Positions 8,435 to 17,740 of a DNA stretch of 64,000 nt are shown piece after piece. The position numbers were made by a program, and so were the translations under genes. Source of the stretch: Fodinibius halophilus (GTDB lineage Bacteria; Bacteroidota; Rhodothermia; Balneolales; Balneolaceae); assembly GCF_011059105.1 (NCBI RefSeq), contig NZ_JAALLS010000021.1:20107-84106 (forward strand), written 5' to 3'. The stretch's first letter is position 1. Each line of letters opens with the position of its first letter. Below the pieces are notes generated by a model that worked only from the letters and a program-made list of their open reading frames with translations, searched no databases and was not told the origin of the DNA.

Positions 8435-9944
8435 GATGGCGGTTGTTAAATTCTTCTTCCAGATCCTTTTTCTGAATTTTATTTGAATCCCCAACAGGTA
8501 ACTCTTCTCTAAGTATCACATGCTTAGGCAACTGGTATCCGGCCAGGTAATCCCGGCAATACTCCAACAGCTCTTCTTTTGATAAACTTGCCTCCTTATG
8601 CAAGACAATGTAGGCACAACCGGTTTCTCCCCACTGATCGTCGGGCACCCCGATTACAGCCACTTGTGCTACCGCCTCATGTTGATATATTACCTTTTCG
8701 ACCTGCACCGGATACACATTTTCACCTCCGCTGATATACATCTCTTTTTTACGTCCTACCATGTAGTAGTACCCTTCATCGTCACATCGAAACAGATCGC
8801 CGGTATGGACCCAACCATCATCGAAGGCTTGTTCTGTTGCATCAGGATTGTTCCAATAGCCCTTAAAAACATGGGGCCCTTTCATCAGAAGCTCTCCCAC
8901 TTCGCCCTGCGGAAGCTCTTTATTTTGTTCATCTACAATTTTAACCCCGATATGAAAATTGGGGAACCCTACCGATCCTTTTTTTCGGATTGCATCTTCT
9001 GCAGGCAGTGAATAACAATTGGGACCTGCTTCGGTTAATCCATAGCCTTGCCTTATAGGCACCCCTTTTTCCTGATACCCCTTAATGATAGGAATGGGAC
9101 ACGATTCGCCGCCACAGATTGCAAACCTAACACTGCTAAAATCAGTTTCTTCAAAGTTATCTTCCTCCATCATCATTCGAAGCATCGTAGGAATACCAAA
9201 CAAGATGCTGATCTCTTCTTGATCTACCAGCCGATTACACTCTGCAGCATCAAATTTGGGCTGTAGTATCAGCTTGCCTCCATGATGTATCAAAGGCGTG
9301 AGAAGTACATGCCAGCCACCGGTATGATAGAAGGGCGTATTGACAAAAGAAGAATCATCCCCAGTAAGTCCTAAACTGATTTCAGTATTGAGCGAATTCC
9401 AATGAATCTGCTGCCATGATATCATCGCCCCCTTGGCTTTTCCCGTTGTTCCCGAGGTATACAAAATCATTGCAATATCGTTGGCGGAGCTCTCGTAAGG
9501 GAGTACCTCGGGCTGTTCTGTTTGCATAACGGCTGCAACAGCACGCTCCCCCTCATCCAGCATTTGATAAGAACAGCTATTGCACTCTGCAATATCGGTC
9601 ACTACTTCTGAAAATTCTTCAGCACTCACCAACAGATGGGGATCACAATCTGACACCTGCTCCTTCAACCCTGCCTTGGGCAAGCGATAGTTCAATGGTA
9701 CCAAAACGGCTCCAATTTTGGCACAGGCAAAAAACAACACCAGGTACGATATACTATTTGGGGATACAACCGCCACCCTATTACCCGCTTCTAACCCCTC
9801 CCTATGCTGCAGGTAACCTGCCAGCTGAGTTGCCAATTCATTGAGATCACGATACGTATAACGGTTGCCCGTAGTACTGTCGATGACCGCTTCTTTATGC
9901 GGGCTGTGGCGATCCCTTTTCGTAAGCCAGTTGTTATAATTCAT
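8427..9944 (-). CDS. AMP-forming acyl-CoA synthetase / ligase
   Basis: ANL-superfamily enzyme of 505 aa that adenylates a carboxylic acid and normally passes it to CoA. Motifs seen: P-loop LYTSGTTGKAKG (162-173), YGLTEAG (301-307), GWVHTGDL (377-384), hinge GRKKEMYISGGENVYP (397-412) and the C-terminal Lys K489 in SNKIQKK. All are intact, so it should complete the adenylation and thioester steps. The gene starts 1 bp after the symporter stop and overlaps the next hydrolase by 8 bp, so it belongs to a tight operon. The acid may be the product of the secreted hydrolase or a fatty acid. It could instead act like OleC (beta-lactone synthetase), but the standard motifs fit a CoA ligase better. Confidence 0.9.
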   Translation of the reverse strand: MNYNNWLTKRDRHSPHKEAVIDSTTGNRYTYRDLNELATQLAGYLQHREGLEAGNRVAVVSPNSISYLVLFFACAKIGAVLVPLNYRLPKAGLKEQVSDCDPHLLVSAEEFSEVVTDIAECNSCSYQMLDEGERAVAAVMQTEQPEVLPYESSANDIAMILYTSGTTGKAKGAMISWQQIHWNSLNTEISLGLTGDDSSFVNTPFYHTGGWHVLLTPLIHHGGKLILQPKFDAAECNRLVDQEEISILFGIPTMLRMMMEEDNFEETDFSSVRFAICGGESCPIPIIKGYQEKGVPIRQGYGLTEAGPNCYSLPAEDAIRKKGSVGFPNFHIGVKIVDEQNKELPQGEVGELLMKGPHVFKGYWNNPDATEQAFDDGWVHTGDLFRCDDEGYYYMVGRKKEMYISGGENVYPVQVEKVIYQHEAVAQVAVIGVPDDQWGETGCAYIVLHKEASLSKEELLEYCRDYLAGYQLPKHVILREELPVGDSNKIQKKDLEEEFNNRHHG

Positions 9945-9945
9945 A

Positions 9946-11496
9946 TTATTTCAATGCTGTTGGTTCTGTTTTCGCACTTCGCAATTGAATACTCTTACTT
10001 TTAGCTGCATAAATTGAAAATCCAACAATTACCGCACTGATAATTGCCAGTGAAGCGGCGACACCTGGATTTTCTCCATCTGCTTTAAAAAATGGAACAC
10101 CTAACTGCGCATAATAAACGGTGAAATGTACTATCACCGCCGTAACGGATGCTGCAATAGGTGCAAGCTTGGGTACCTCCTTGAAGAACGTACCCAAAAG
10201 AATAGGCACGAAAGCCGCTGAGAAATATGCATACACTCCATTTTGAGCAAAGATACCAACACTCAGCTTTGGATTGACCAACTGCTGCCAGGAAAGAAAT
10301 ATCGTTACCGCTCCCATCAGTACAATAACCAGTCGATTGTACACTAGTTTGGCGGGCAAACCCAACAGGTCGTTTTCAAAAAATGAATCGTTTGTCAACG
10401 GTTGTATAATATCGTTGGTAATAGAAGTAGACAGAGACTGTATTAAACTCTCAAGTGTTGAAATACCTGCCGAAATTAATCCCATTACAATGAGAAGTGC
10501 CACAGCCACGGTAAACTCTTTCACCACATAGGCCGATACAATTCCATCCATAGCCAGAGGTTCACCATTAATGGTGAGATCCGAAAAACTTATTCGTGCA
10601 TATAATCCCGCAATAACAACCAAGAAAAATAGAAATTGAGCCGATATACCGACTAATAGATATCGATTCACATCTTCTTCTCGTTTCAATAACAACGATT
10701 TTGTAAGAATATGCGGCTGACATACGATCGCAATCCCTACGATAAATGGAGCAATAAAAATTTCGAAATAACCCCGAAACAAGAAACTGCTCTCGTTGGT
10801 AATCTGTGTTAATTTGGGATCTATAGCATTAAGGGTATCCAAAAAGCCTGTCACCCCGTTGCTAAAATGCTCATAGCCCGATCCCAGTAATACAAATGCC
10901 ACTATCACCATTAAAATAGCTTGAATGGTATTGGTATAAACCATCGAGTTAGCCCCACCGAACATCATATATCCAAATATGAAAACAACAATAGCTGTTA
11001 GAACATAGAGTTCAGGCAAATTGAGCGTACTGGAAAGTACTTTAGTAAGCCCAACGCAAATAAGTACAATAAAGGTGATAAGGAGTAAAGACAGGAAGCC
11101 AAAAAAGATACCGAATCGCCTGCTTTTGTATTTTTTACGGATCCAATCGGCCATACTCAAAGCTTTCACGGTAGTTCCATAGTTTCTAAATCCTTTGGTA
11201 AAAAGGATCAACGAACCCAATGTTGCCAACGGCAGTGCTAACCCCAACGCAATCACTCCACTAAATCCATATAGGGCCACAAAACCCGGGTTAATAATAA
11301 AGGTAGCCGCACTCGTTATAGAAGCTGCCAATGACAACCCAACAGCCGTAGGCGAAAACATGACACTACCTAGCGCATAATCATCCATCTCCTTGGTCTG
11401 CCCTGCTCCGCGAACCACAAAGTACAGTATGATAGCTGCATAGCAGAGAATCAAAACCCAACCGGCTGTTACCATTGTCGATGATGCTAGATCCAT
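9946..11496 (-). CDS. Sodium:solute symporter (SSS family)
   Basis: Inner-membrane transporter of 516 aa with about 13 hydrophobic helices across its whole length. It has the SSS-family pattern: a first helix (VTAGWVLILCYAAIILYFVV), the DDYALG loop, then SLAASITSAATFI, which resembles the Na+-site region. Members import organic acids, sugars, proline or pantothenate with sodium. Lying between the KASIII-like gene (52 bp upstream) and the acyl-CoA synthetase gene (1 bp downstream), it is most likely the inner-membrane step that follows the TonB receptor. Carboxylates are the natural guess because the next gene activates an acid. Confidence 0.9.
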   Translation of the reverse strand: MDLASSTMVTAGWVLILCYAAIILYFVVRGAGQTKEMDDYALGSVMFSPTAVGLSLAASITSAATFIINPGFVALYGFSGVIALGLALPLATLGSLILFTKGFRNYGTTVKALSMADWIRKKYKSRRFGIFFGFLSLLLITFIVLICVGLTKVLSSTLNLPELYVLTAIVVFIFGYMMFGGANSMVYTNTIQAILMVIVAFVLLGSGYEHFSNGVTGFLDTLNAIDPKLTQITNESSFLFRGYFEIFIAPFIVGIAIVCQPHILTKSLLLKREEDVNRYLLVGISAQFLFFLVVIAGLYARISFSDLTINGEPLAMDGIVSAYVVKEFTVAVALLIVMGLISAGISTLESLIQSLSTSITNDIIQPLTNDSFFENDLLGLPAKLVYNRLVIVLMGAVTIFLSWQQLVNPKLSVGIFAQNGVYAYFSAAFVPILLGTFFKEVPKLAPIAASVTAVIVHFTVYYAQLGVPFFKADGENPGVAASLAIISAVIVGFSIYAAKSKSIQLRSAKTEPTALK

Positions 11497-11548
11497 ATCT
11501 TTTTCCCACCTTATAATTACGACTTCATTGTGTTATATAAACATCATA

Positions 11549-12538
11549 CTACCATCGGTAAGCACAGGCTCCAAAATGAAGCCCTCCCCCCGAGCCTACA
11601 AATACCAATAGATCTCCATCCTTCACCGCACCGTCTCGTAGAGCGGAATCAAAAACCATGGGAATTGCTGCCGATCCGGTATAACCAAACCGGTCCATGA
11701 TCGTAGGAGCAATAGCTCTTTTTAGCGACAAATTATCCATGGTCTCCCAAATTTGGTTGATATTTATTTGGGTCATATAGGCCCCTGAAATTTCATCGGT
11801 ATCAAACTTGGCTTTTTCAGCCAGGCTACGGATCATATCTGTCCATATGCGTGGGTTTATCTCTTTGGGGAACTTTTCAACAAACTGAAGGCACTGTGCG
11901 CCTCCCTGCCTTTCACTGCGCGCCGCCGGTGCAGCAGCGCCCCCTCCATATATCCCCATATGCTTATAATACTCCGGCTTGGTACGCAGGTCAGAAGCTA
12001 AAAAGCCAACCCCCTCTTCGTCGGTCGGTTCCAGTATAACCGCTCCGGCGCCATCGGCAAAGAGGGTAACCGTTTTCTTGTCATCGAGATTTAAAAAACG
12101 GCTCATCCCATAAGCCCCCATCACCATCACCTTTTGGTAAGTGGGATCTGTGGACATCATGCTATTTGCCATTGTTAAGGCAGTAGGGAACCCTGCACAA
12201 GCTGTATTGGTATCCAGCGATGTAGCATTTTCAAGCCCCATCTTATGCTGTACCACCGAAGCTGTTGAAGGTGAAATAAAATCGGGAGTATCCGTTGCAA
12301 TAATCAACAGATCAATATCTTCTGCCCCCATGTTGGCCATCTTCAACGCACTATTACCTGCTTGCACACATAAATCACTGGTCGTTTGATCTTCTTCCAT
12401 CCAGCGGCGTTCGCGGATAGTAAGATTTTCTCGCAGCCAGGTATCAACATCTTCGCCCAACTGCTCATTAAACCATTCATTTTTAATAACCCGGTCCGGG
12501 GCATACGAACCACTTGCTACAATTTTTGAATGCCTCAT
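11549..12538 (-). CDS. KASIII-like (FabH superfamily) enzyme lacking the catalytic His and Asn
   Basis: Thiolase-fold protein of 329 aa, similar throughout to 3-oxoacyl-ACP synthase III (SYAPDRVIKNEWF, IRERRWMEED, GSGGGLHFG). The nucleophile C114 is present in NTACAGF. Where FabH has PHQAN with the catalytic His, this protein reads MTQIN (T256), and where FabH has GNTSAAS with the catalytic Asn it reads GYTGSAA (Y286). Decarboxylation of malonyl-ACP should therefore be impaired. The protein may instead be an acyltransferase, a non-decarboxylating condensing enzyme or an acyl-thioester hydrolase (inference). The ATG shares one base with the SDR stop (TAATG), so the two are co-translated. Confidence 0.88.
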   Translation of the reverse strand: MRHSKIVASGSYAPDRVIKNEWFNEQLGEDVDTWLRENLTIRERRWMEEDQTTSDLCVQAGNSALKMANMGAEDIDLLIIATDTPDFISPSTASVVQHKMGLENATSLDTNTACAGFPTALTMANSMMSTDPTYQKVMVMGAYGMSRFLNLDDKKTVTLFADGAGAVILEPTDEEGVGFLASDLRTKPEYYKHMGIYGGGAAAPAARSERQGGAQCLQFVEKFPKEINPRIWTDMIRSLAEKAKFDTDEISGAYMTQININQIWETMDNLSLKRAIAPTIMDRFGYTGSAAIPMVFDSALRDGAVKDGDLLVFVGSGGGLHFGACAYRW

Positions 12539-13281
12539 TATACGACAAGTCCCCCATCCACCTGAATAACCGTTCCTGTTATATATTCTGCCTGATCAGA
12601 AGCCAAAAAAAGATAGGCTGCTGCAATGTCTTTTGGCTTGCCTAGGCGCCCCAGCGGAGTCTGCTCTTTCAATTTATTTAGTACTTTTTCGGGCACTGTA
12701 TCTACCATGGGTGTTTCAATAAAGCCGGGGGCTACTGCATTGACACGAATACCCTTGCGTCCCAACTCACGGGCCCAGGTCTTGGTAAGCCCCACCACCC
12801 CCGATTTTGTTGCCACATAATTACTTTGTCCAAAGTTGCCATACAAGCCTACTACTGAACTGGCATTTAATATCACCCCTGACTCCTGCTCGCGCATCAA
12901 CTCAGCTGCCGCTTTACCACAGTAAAACACTCCATTTAAGTTAACATCCATCACTTGCTGCCACTCATCAGCACTCATTTTTTTTAGTGTGGCATCTCGC
13001 GTAATACCGGCATTGTTGACGAGCACATCCAACCTACCCCAACGTTCGTGCAGCCCAGACATCGCCTGCTGAACGGCATCATAACTGGTGACATCTACTT
13101 TTTCAAAATGGACCTCATATCCTTCGGTTTTCCATGACTCCATCAACTCCTTTGCGGCCTCCTCTGCCATATCCCAAATTTCTACCTTCGCGCCGCGATC
13201 AATAAACTGCTGAGCCGTTTCCTGGCCAATACCCCCGGCTCCACCTGTTATCAATACAACGTTATTTTTAAAATCTATCAT
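12538..13281 (-). CDS. Short-chain dehydrogenase/reductase, FabG-like
   Basis: Classical SDR of 247 aa that reduces a 3-keto group, or oxidises the hydroxyl, with NAD(P)H. Seen: cofactor motif TGGAGGIG (12-19), NNAG (89-92), catalytic S142, Y155 and K159 in the YVATK motif, and PGFIETPM. All catalytic residues are present and the length is normal for FabG. The start chosen is the ATG at 13281; a GTG two codons upstream is possible. It sits 15 bp after the secreted hydrolase gene and overlaps the KASIII-like gene by one base. Its partner is probably the product or substrate of that enzyme rather than general fatty-acid synthesis. Confidence 0.9.
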   Translation of the reverse strand: MIDFKNNVVLITGGAGGIGQETAQQFIDRGAKVEIWDMAEEAAKELMESWKTEGYEVHFEKVDVTSYDAVQQAMSGLHERWGRLDVLVNNAGITRDATLKKMSADEWQQVMDVNLNGVFYCGKAAAELMREQESGVILNASSVVGLYGNFGQSNYVATKSGVVGLTKTWARELGRKGIRVNAVAPGFIETPMVDTVPEKVLNKLKEQTPLGRLGKPKDIAAAYLFLASDQAEYITGTVIQVDGGLVV

Positions 13282-13296
13282 AACCACTTACCACTG

Positions 13297-14250
13297 TTAT
13301 TTATTTAAGAAATTCAAAATTAATTCATTAACCGTACCCGCTTGCTCAAAGTGGACGAAATGCCCCGCTTCCGGTATCATCTTCAGCTTACTTTTTGGTA
13401 TCTTTTCGTGGCCAAACCGAGCCACTTTTTGAGTTGTCAAATCCGGATGCAGTTGGCGGTTGGGTATCAACATATCCTGCTTGCCAAAAACTATAAGTGT
13501 AGGCTGTTCCACCTTCGACAACTCCTCTGCCACCGGGTCTTCTAGCATCGCTTTCACCGAAGAGGCATAGGCACGGGCATAGCCATCAAAATGATCTGCT
13601 TGTCGAATTGTAATACGATCTTCAATCATAAATTCTGCTTCGGCGGGAAAATCAAAAAATGTAGTCTTAAACGTTTGGCGAATCAATGAATCCGGCGTCG
13701 CTTTAATAGAAGATGGAGTTACAAAGCTACTCAGTATTTGCCCTTCTTGTTGGGTAAACCTCTCAAAGCCTGCCGGTGCCAGCAATACTAAACTTGATAT
13801 CTTTTCCGGGTACTCTAATGCTGCACGCAGTGTAATTTGTGCCCCCATCGAATGCCCCATCCAGGTAGCTTTCGCAATACCCAGCGAATCCTGAAGTTCG
13901 GCTACGGTTTCAGCAAAAAAAGGAATGCTATAGTGATCTGCACTTTTTGAACTTTTCCCAAAGCCAAGTAGATCTACGGCAATAATGCGATGTGATTCCT
14001 TTAGCACCTCGATATTCTTTTTCCATGCCGGAATATAACTGCCAAGGCCATGAATCATAATAACAGCGGGCCCTTCTCCTATATCCGAATAGGCAACACG
14101 AAGGTCGGAACTCAGCTGCTGGTATTTAACCGTATAGGGATAATCGAGATCAGAAAATTGTACCGTCTGGCCCTTAAGAAGAGAGGAAGGAATTAATAAA
14201 GCTATCCCCAAAAAACATATTAGCGCTATATATCTGTGCCTTATATCCAT
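13297..14250 (-). CDS. Exported alpha/beta hydrolase
   Basis: Alpha/beta-hydrolase fold enzyme of 317 aa with an N-terminal hydrophobic segment (YIALICFLGIALLIPSSLLKGQ) that looks like a signal peptide or membrane anchor, so it should act in the periplasm. The catalytic triad is visible: S134 in GHSMGA, D259 in FGKQDMLIP, H297 in EAGHFVHFE; the oxyanion motif is HGLGS. It is the first gene of the enzyme operon, with a copy of the 16-bp palindrome 23 bp upstream of its ATG. It may cleave the imported compound, for instance an ester or lactone, to an acid that the symporter and acyl-CoA synthetase then handle (inference). Confidence 0.88.
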   Translation of the reverse strand: MDIRHRYIALICFLGIALLIPSSLLKGQTVQFSDLDYPYTVKYQQLSSDLRVAYSDIGEGPAVIMIHGLGSYIPAWKKNIEVLKESHRIIAVDLLGFGKSSKSADHYSIPFFAETVAELQDSLGIAKATWMGHSMGAQITLRAALEYPEKISSLVLLAPAGFERFTQQEGQILSSFVTPSSIKATPDSLIRQTFKTTFFDFPAEAEFMIEDRITIRQADHFDGYARAYASSVKAMLEDPVAEELSKVEQPTLIVFGKQDMLIPNRQLHPDLTTQKVARFGHEKIPKSKLKMIPEAGHFVHFEQAGTVNELILNFLNK

Positions 14251-14272
14251 ATTAATCCTAATTTATTAAATA

Positions 14273-14288
14273 TTTGAAAAGTTCCAAA
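14273..14288. promoter_or_regulatory. 16-bp palindromic operator candidate of the enzyme operon
   Basis: TTTGAAAAGTTCCAAA. Its reverse complement differs from the site before the regulator (14854) at one base only. It lies 22 bp upstream of the exported hydrolase ATG, where a bound repressor would cover the promoter or block the polymerase. Confidence 0.75.
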
Positions 14289-14307
14289 CGTTATATTTTA
14301 AAAAAAA

Positions 14308-14793
14308 TTATTCCGTTATCTCTTTATGTTTCTCTTCCCAGGCATCCATGAACTTTTCGTTATACTCATCCATCAGCTCATAAAAAGATTTCATAATCTT
14401 CATCTGTTTTTTGATGAATGCTGCACTTGAAGAATCCATTGACTGAGCCTGCATCAGGTATTTTTCAGCGATCTCAATATTCTTCTGCATCTTGTTAATC
14501 TGATTTGCATAGGCTTTGCCAAAAATATCATCGGCCGCCTGATAGTAATCTTTTCGATCCCCCGGAATCCACACCTTCTCAATTAGCCCGCGTTCTTTAA
14601 GCCGTCTGCATATTTGTGAGATAGGTCCTTTACTCATCTCTAGTTTTTCTACAAAATCATCCAGCGACTGAGGGTCTTCCGAAATGATAAGTAACCCTAC
14701 AATGCGTCCCATTAATGGGTTAAGCCCAAAATTGCTATACCCCTCCGCAAAATCTGCGACTATTTGCTGGGTAAGTTTGGGATGATCCGACAT
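14308..14793 (-). CDS. GbsR/MarR-type transcriptional regulator
   Basis: Winged-helix regulator of 161 aa. Residues ~30-90 hold the helix-turn-helix (GRIVGLLIISEDPQSLDDF, EKLEMSKGPISQICRRLKER) and wing (IEKVWIPGDRKDYYQ). A long helical tail, which should dimerise, follows. The GPISQ recognition helix and N-terminal half resemble the GbsR subgroup, whose known members repress choline or betaine genes. Here the neighbours are acyl-processing genes, so the ligand is likely different. A palindrome at 14854-14869, 60 bp upstream, suggests self-control; copies also precede the hydrolase operon and the TonB receptor. Confidence 0.88.
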   Translation of the reverse strand: MSDHPKLTQQIVADFAEGYSNFGLNPLMGRIVGLLIISEDPQSLDDFVEKLEMSKGPISQICRRLKERGLIEKVWIPGDRKDYYQAADDIFGKAYANQINKMQKNIEIAEKYLMQAQSMDSSSAAFIKKQMKIMKSFYELMDEYNEKFMDAWEEKHKEITE

Positions 14794-14853
14794 ATTAATT
14801 GTAGTAAAGGATAGCTTTTTTATTCTGAACTGATTAACGACCTGCCCCTATAA

Positions 14854-14869
14854 TTTGAAACTTTTCAAA
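14854..14869. promoter_or_regulatory. 16-bp palindromic operator candidate upstream of the regulator gene
   Basis: TTTGAAACTTTTCAAA, 60 bp before the regulator start. It matches TTTGRAANNTTYCAAA, as do the sites at 7330, 14273 and 49692. A further half-site-like TTTGCAAA follows directly at 14872-14879. It lies between the regulator gene and the end of mutS. Confidence 0.75.
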
Positions 14870-14938
14870 TATTTGCAAACTTATTTTTCTCATTTTTAGA
14901 AATGGCGATAGAATACCGTGACAGCCAACCTTTTCTGA

Positions 14939-17620
14939 TTAGTTAGTTTTATCCACCAACTTTTTCAGCTCTGAAACCAGCATTAGCGATTCAATGGGGG
15001 TCATCCGGTTGGGATCACATGCCTCAATCTTATCGATAAGCTGCTCTACATGCGGATCAAGCTGCGTCTGAAACAGCGACATCTGATCGATCTGCTCCTG
15101 TTTCTCCAGCTCTTGGGCAGCTTTTTTAACAGCTGCTTTCTTTTTCTTCGCCCCTTCCTCGAGCGTTCCATTACTATCGGTAACGTCGAGACTGTGGCTC
15201 TCCAAGTTCTTCAGGATCTCTTTGGCTCGTTCTATGACGATGGTTGGCAAACCCGCCATATCGGCCACCTGTATCCCATAACTGTGGTCGGCTCCGCCAC
15301 GCACAAGCTTGCGCAGGAAAATAACCTTATCGTCGTGCTCTTTAACAGAGACATTATAATTGACGATATGATCGTACATATTTTCGAGCTCATTAAGCTC
15401 GTGGTAATGCGTAGCAAAGAGCGTTTTTGCCGCTACCGAAGGCTGGTTATGCAAATATTCGGCCAGCGACCAGGCGATGCTGAGACCGTCAAAAGTACTG
15501 GTCCCACGGCCTACCTCATCTAACAAAATCAGGGAGTTCCGTGTCGCATTATTAAGAATATTAGCGGCCTCATTCATCTCAACCAAAAAGGTACTTTCTC
15601 CGGCAGCAAGGTTATCGGAAGCCCCTACGCGAGTAAATATTTTATCAACCAGCCCGATATGTGCTTCGTCAGCCGGCACAAAACAACCGATTTGTGCCAG
15701 TAAAACAATCAGACCCGTTTGTCGCAGGATAATACTTTTACCGGCCATATTGGGACCAGTAATAATTAGAATCTGCTCATCCTCATTTTCCAGGTGGATA
15801 TCATTGGGGATAAAAGGATCGCCCGGGGGAAGTGTTTTCTCCACCACCGGATGGCGCCCCTTTGTGATATCAATCTTTTGGTCATCGGCAATGGCCGGCT
15901 TGCAATAGTTATTATGATACGAGATCTCAGCAAAACTCTGCAGGCAATCCAGTTCGGCCAGTGCTTCGGCAACCTGCTGAACTTCCTCGGCATAGCCCGC
16001 AATTTCAATACGAAGCTCTTCAAACAGATCATATTCAAGCGATTTACTTTGCTCTTCGGAAGACAGGATTTTCTCCTCCACTTCTTTGAGCTCGGGCGTA
16101 ATATACCGCTCGGAATTCACCAGGGTTTGCTTTCGAATAAAGTGTTCTGGCACCTTATCGGTGTGTGTGTTGGTCACTTCTATGTAATAACCATATACCT
16201 TGTTATACCCAATCTTTAATGAATCGATACCGGTCTCCGCTGCCAGCTCGTCCCGAGTATCCGCAATAAAATCTTTCCCATTACGAGCTACATTGCGCAG
16301 CTCATCGAGCTCCTCGTTGTATCCATCCTTAAAAATATCACCATCCCGCACACTGGTGGGAGGCTCTTCAGCAATAGCGTTTTCGATCTTCTCCTGCACC
16401 TCAATCAAAAGCTTCAAACGCTCTAAAATATCTACCAGCAGTGACTCTTCAAGCTGATTGAACTGCATCTTAATACGTGGCACTTGGGCCAGCGATTCTT
16501 TCAGACTTACCAGATCACGAGGGTTGGCACGCCCCACACATATTCGTGATATAAGACGCTCTAAATCTCCTACTTGATCCAGCTCCCCGCGAAGCTTATC
16601 CCGCACTTCATGGTTTACATTTAATGCCTCTACGGCATTGAGACGCTCCCGAATAGGCTCCATCCGTTTGAGCGGACGCATAATCCACTTACGCAGCATT
16701 CGTCCCCCCATGGCCGTATTGGTTTCATCCAAAATGGAGATCAAAGTCCCTTCATTGCCATCATCCTGGATAGAGGTAATCAGCTCCAGGTTCCGTTTAG
16801 TAGAGCCATCAAGGGCCATATATTCATTATTCTCGAACTTGTGCAGGCGCTTGATATGTCCCAGCGATGCTTTTTGGGTCTCCTGTATATAATGCATCAA
16901 CGCCCCGGCGGCAACATGGGCTACCTCCTGATCTTCAACACCGAATCCCTTAAGAGAATGCGTCTCAAAATGTTCAGTCAATAAATTGTACCCGTAATCA
17001 CCTTCATAGACCCAATCCTCAATAAAGGTCATATTATAATCCAACAGGTATTCCGGCACATTGTTTTTGAGATTCTGTGGCAGTAGCAGTTCGGCCGGGG
17101 TTATCGACTGTAACAGATCTCCCAGCTGTTCTTTTGGCACTTCACTGAGCGCAAATTCTCCCGTCGACACATCCGCAAAACCGATCCCGGCCTTTTTACC
17201 TTCCCAATAAATGGCGGCCGCATAGTTATTACGCTTATGCTCCAACAACTTCTCTGACATGGTGACGCCGGGAGTGGTAATCTCCGTCACCTCTCGCGAA
17301 ACAATTTTACGACCCGCTTTTTTGGCTTGCTTGGGATTCTCGACCTGCTCGCACACAGCAACGCGGTATCCTTTCTTTACCAGCTTGGGCAGATAGGTGT
17401 CAAGTGCGTGATATGGAAAGCCGGCCAGGGGCGTTTGATCGCTTCCATTATTCCGCTTGGTTAATGTAATACCCAGCTCTTCACTGACCAATTCAGCGTC
17501 ATCAGCAAACGTTTCGTAAAAGTCACCAACCCGAAAAAGTAAGATGGCCCCTTCATGTTCATCCTTAATATCGTGATACTGGCGCATCAGCGGGGTAAGT
17601 GATTTTGTTTTGGTACTCAT
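14939..17620 (-). CDS. mutS: DNA mismatch repair protein MutS
   Basis: Recognises mismatches and recruits MutL. Full length at 893 aa from the ATG at 17620 (an in-frame TTG two codons upstream is less likely). The mismatch-reading Phe-x-Glu motif is present near the N-terminus (VGDFYETF, F34 and E36). The C-terminal ATPase has Walker A GPNMAGKSIILRQTG, the ABC-like signature region STFLVEMNE and Walker B LILLDEVGRGTSTFDG. A charged Lys-rich stretch and the short C-terminal dimerisation helix follow. It is on the same strand as the regulator gene but 145 bp away with an operator between them, so it is not part of that operon. Confidence 0.98.
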   Translation of the reverse strand: MSTKTKSLTPLMRQYHDIKDEHEGAILLFRVGDFYETFADDAELVSEELGITLTKRNNGSDQTPLAGFPYHALDTYLPKLVKKGYRVAVCEQVENPKQAKKAGRKIVSREVTEITTPGVTMSEKLLEHKRNNYAAAIYWEGKKAGIGFADVSTGEFALSEVPKEQLGDLLQSITPAELLLPQNLKNNVPEYLLDYNMTFIEDWVYEGDYGYNLLTEHFETHSLKGFGVEDQEVAHVAAGALMHYIQETQKASLGHIKRLHKFENNEYMALDGSTKRNLELITSIQDDGNEGTLISILDETNTAMGGRMLRKWIMRPLKRMEPIRERLNAVEALNVNHEVRDKLRGELDQVGDLERLISRICVGRANPRDLVSLKESLAQVPRIKMQFNQLEESLLVDILERLKLLIEVQEKIENAIAEEPPTSVRDGDIFKDGYNEELDELRNVARNGKDFIADTRDELAAETGIDSLKIGYNKVYGYYIEVTNTHTDKVPEHFIRKQTLVNSERYITPELKEVEEKILSSEEQSKSLEYDLFEELRIEIAGYAEEVQQVAEALAELDCLQSFAEISYHNNYCKPAIADDQKIDITKGRHPVVEKTLPPGDPFIPNDIHLENEDEQILIITGPNMAGKSIILRQTGLIVLLAQIGCFVPADEAHIGLVDKIFTRVGASDNLAAGESTFLVEMNEAANILNNATRNSLILLDEVGRGTSTFDGLSIAWSLAEYLHNQPSVAAKTLFATHYHELNELENMYDHIVNYNVSVKEHDDKVIFLRKLVRGGADHSYGIQVADMAGLPTIVIERAKEILKNLESHSLDVTDSNGTLEEGAKKKKAAVKKAAQELEKQEQIDQMSLFQTQLDPHVEQLIDKIEACDPNRMTPIESLMLVSELKKLVDKTN

Positions 17621-17740
17621 CGACAAGCAGTTATTTTGTTTTTAATTTTTTCAGTACTATTAGAGCGGTACAGCAGCCGGTTTGGGTGTAAGGTACTGAC
17701 CAATAATCTAAGCTGACTTATTAATTAGTATTCATTTATA

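Noticed and set aside
11549-12538. The KASIII-like gene as housekeeping FabH
   Set aside because: His and Asn of the active site are replaced and the gene sits in a transporter-hydrolase operon, so this assignment is not supported.
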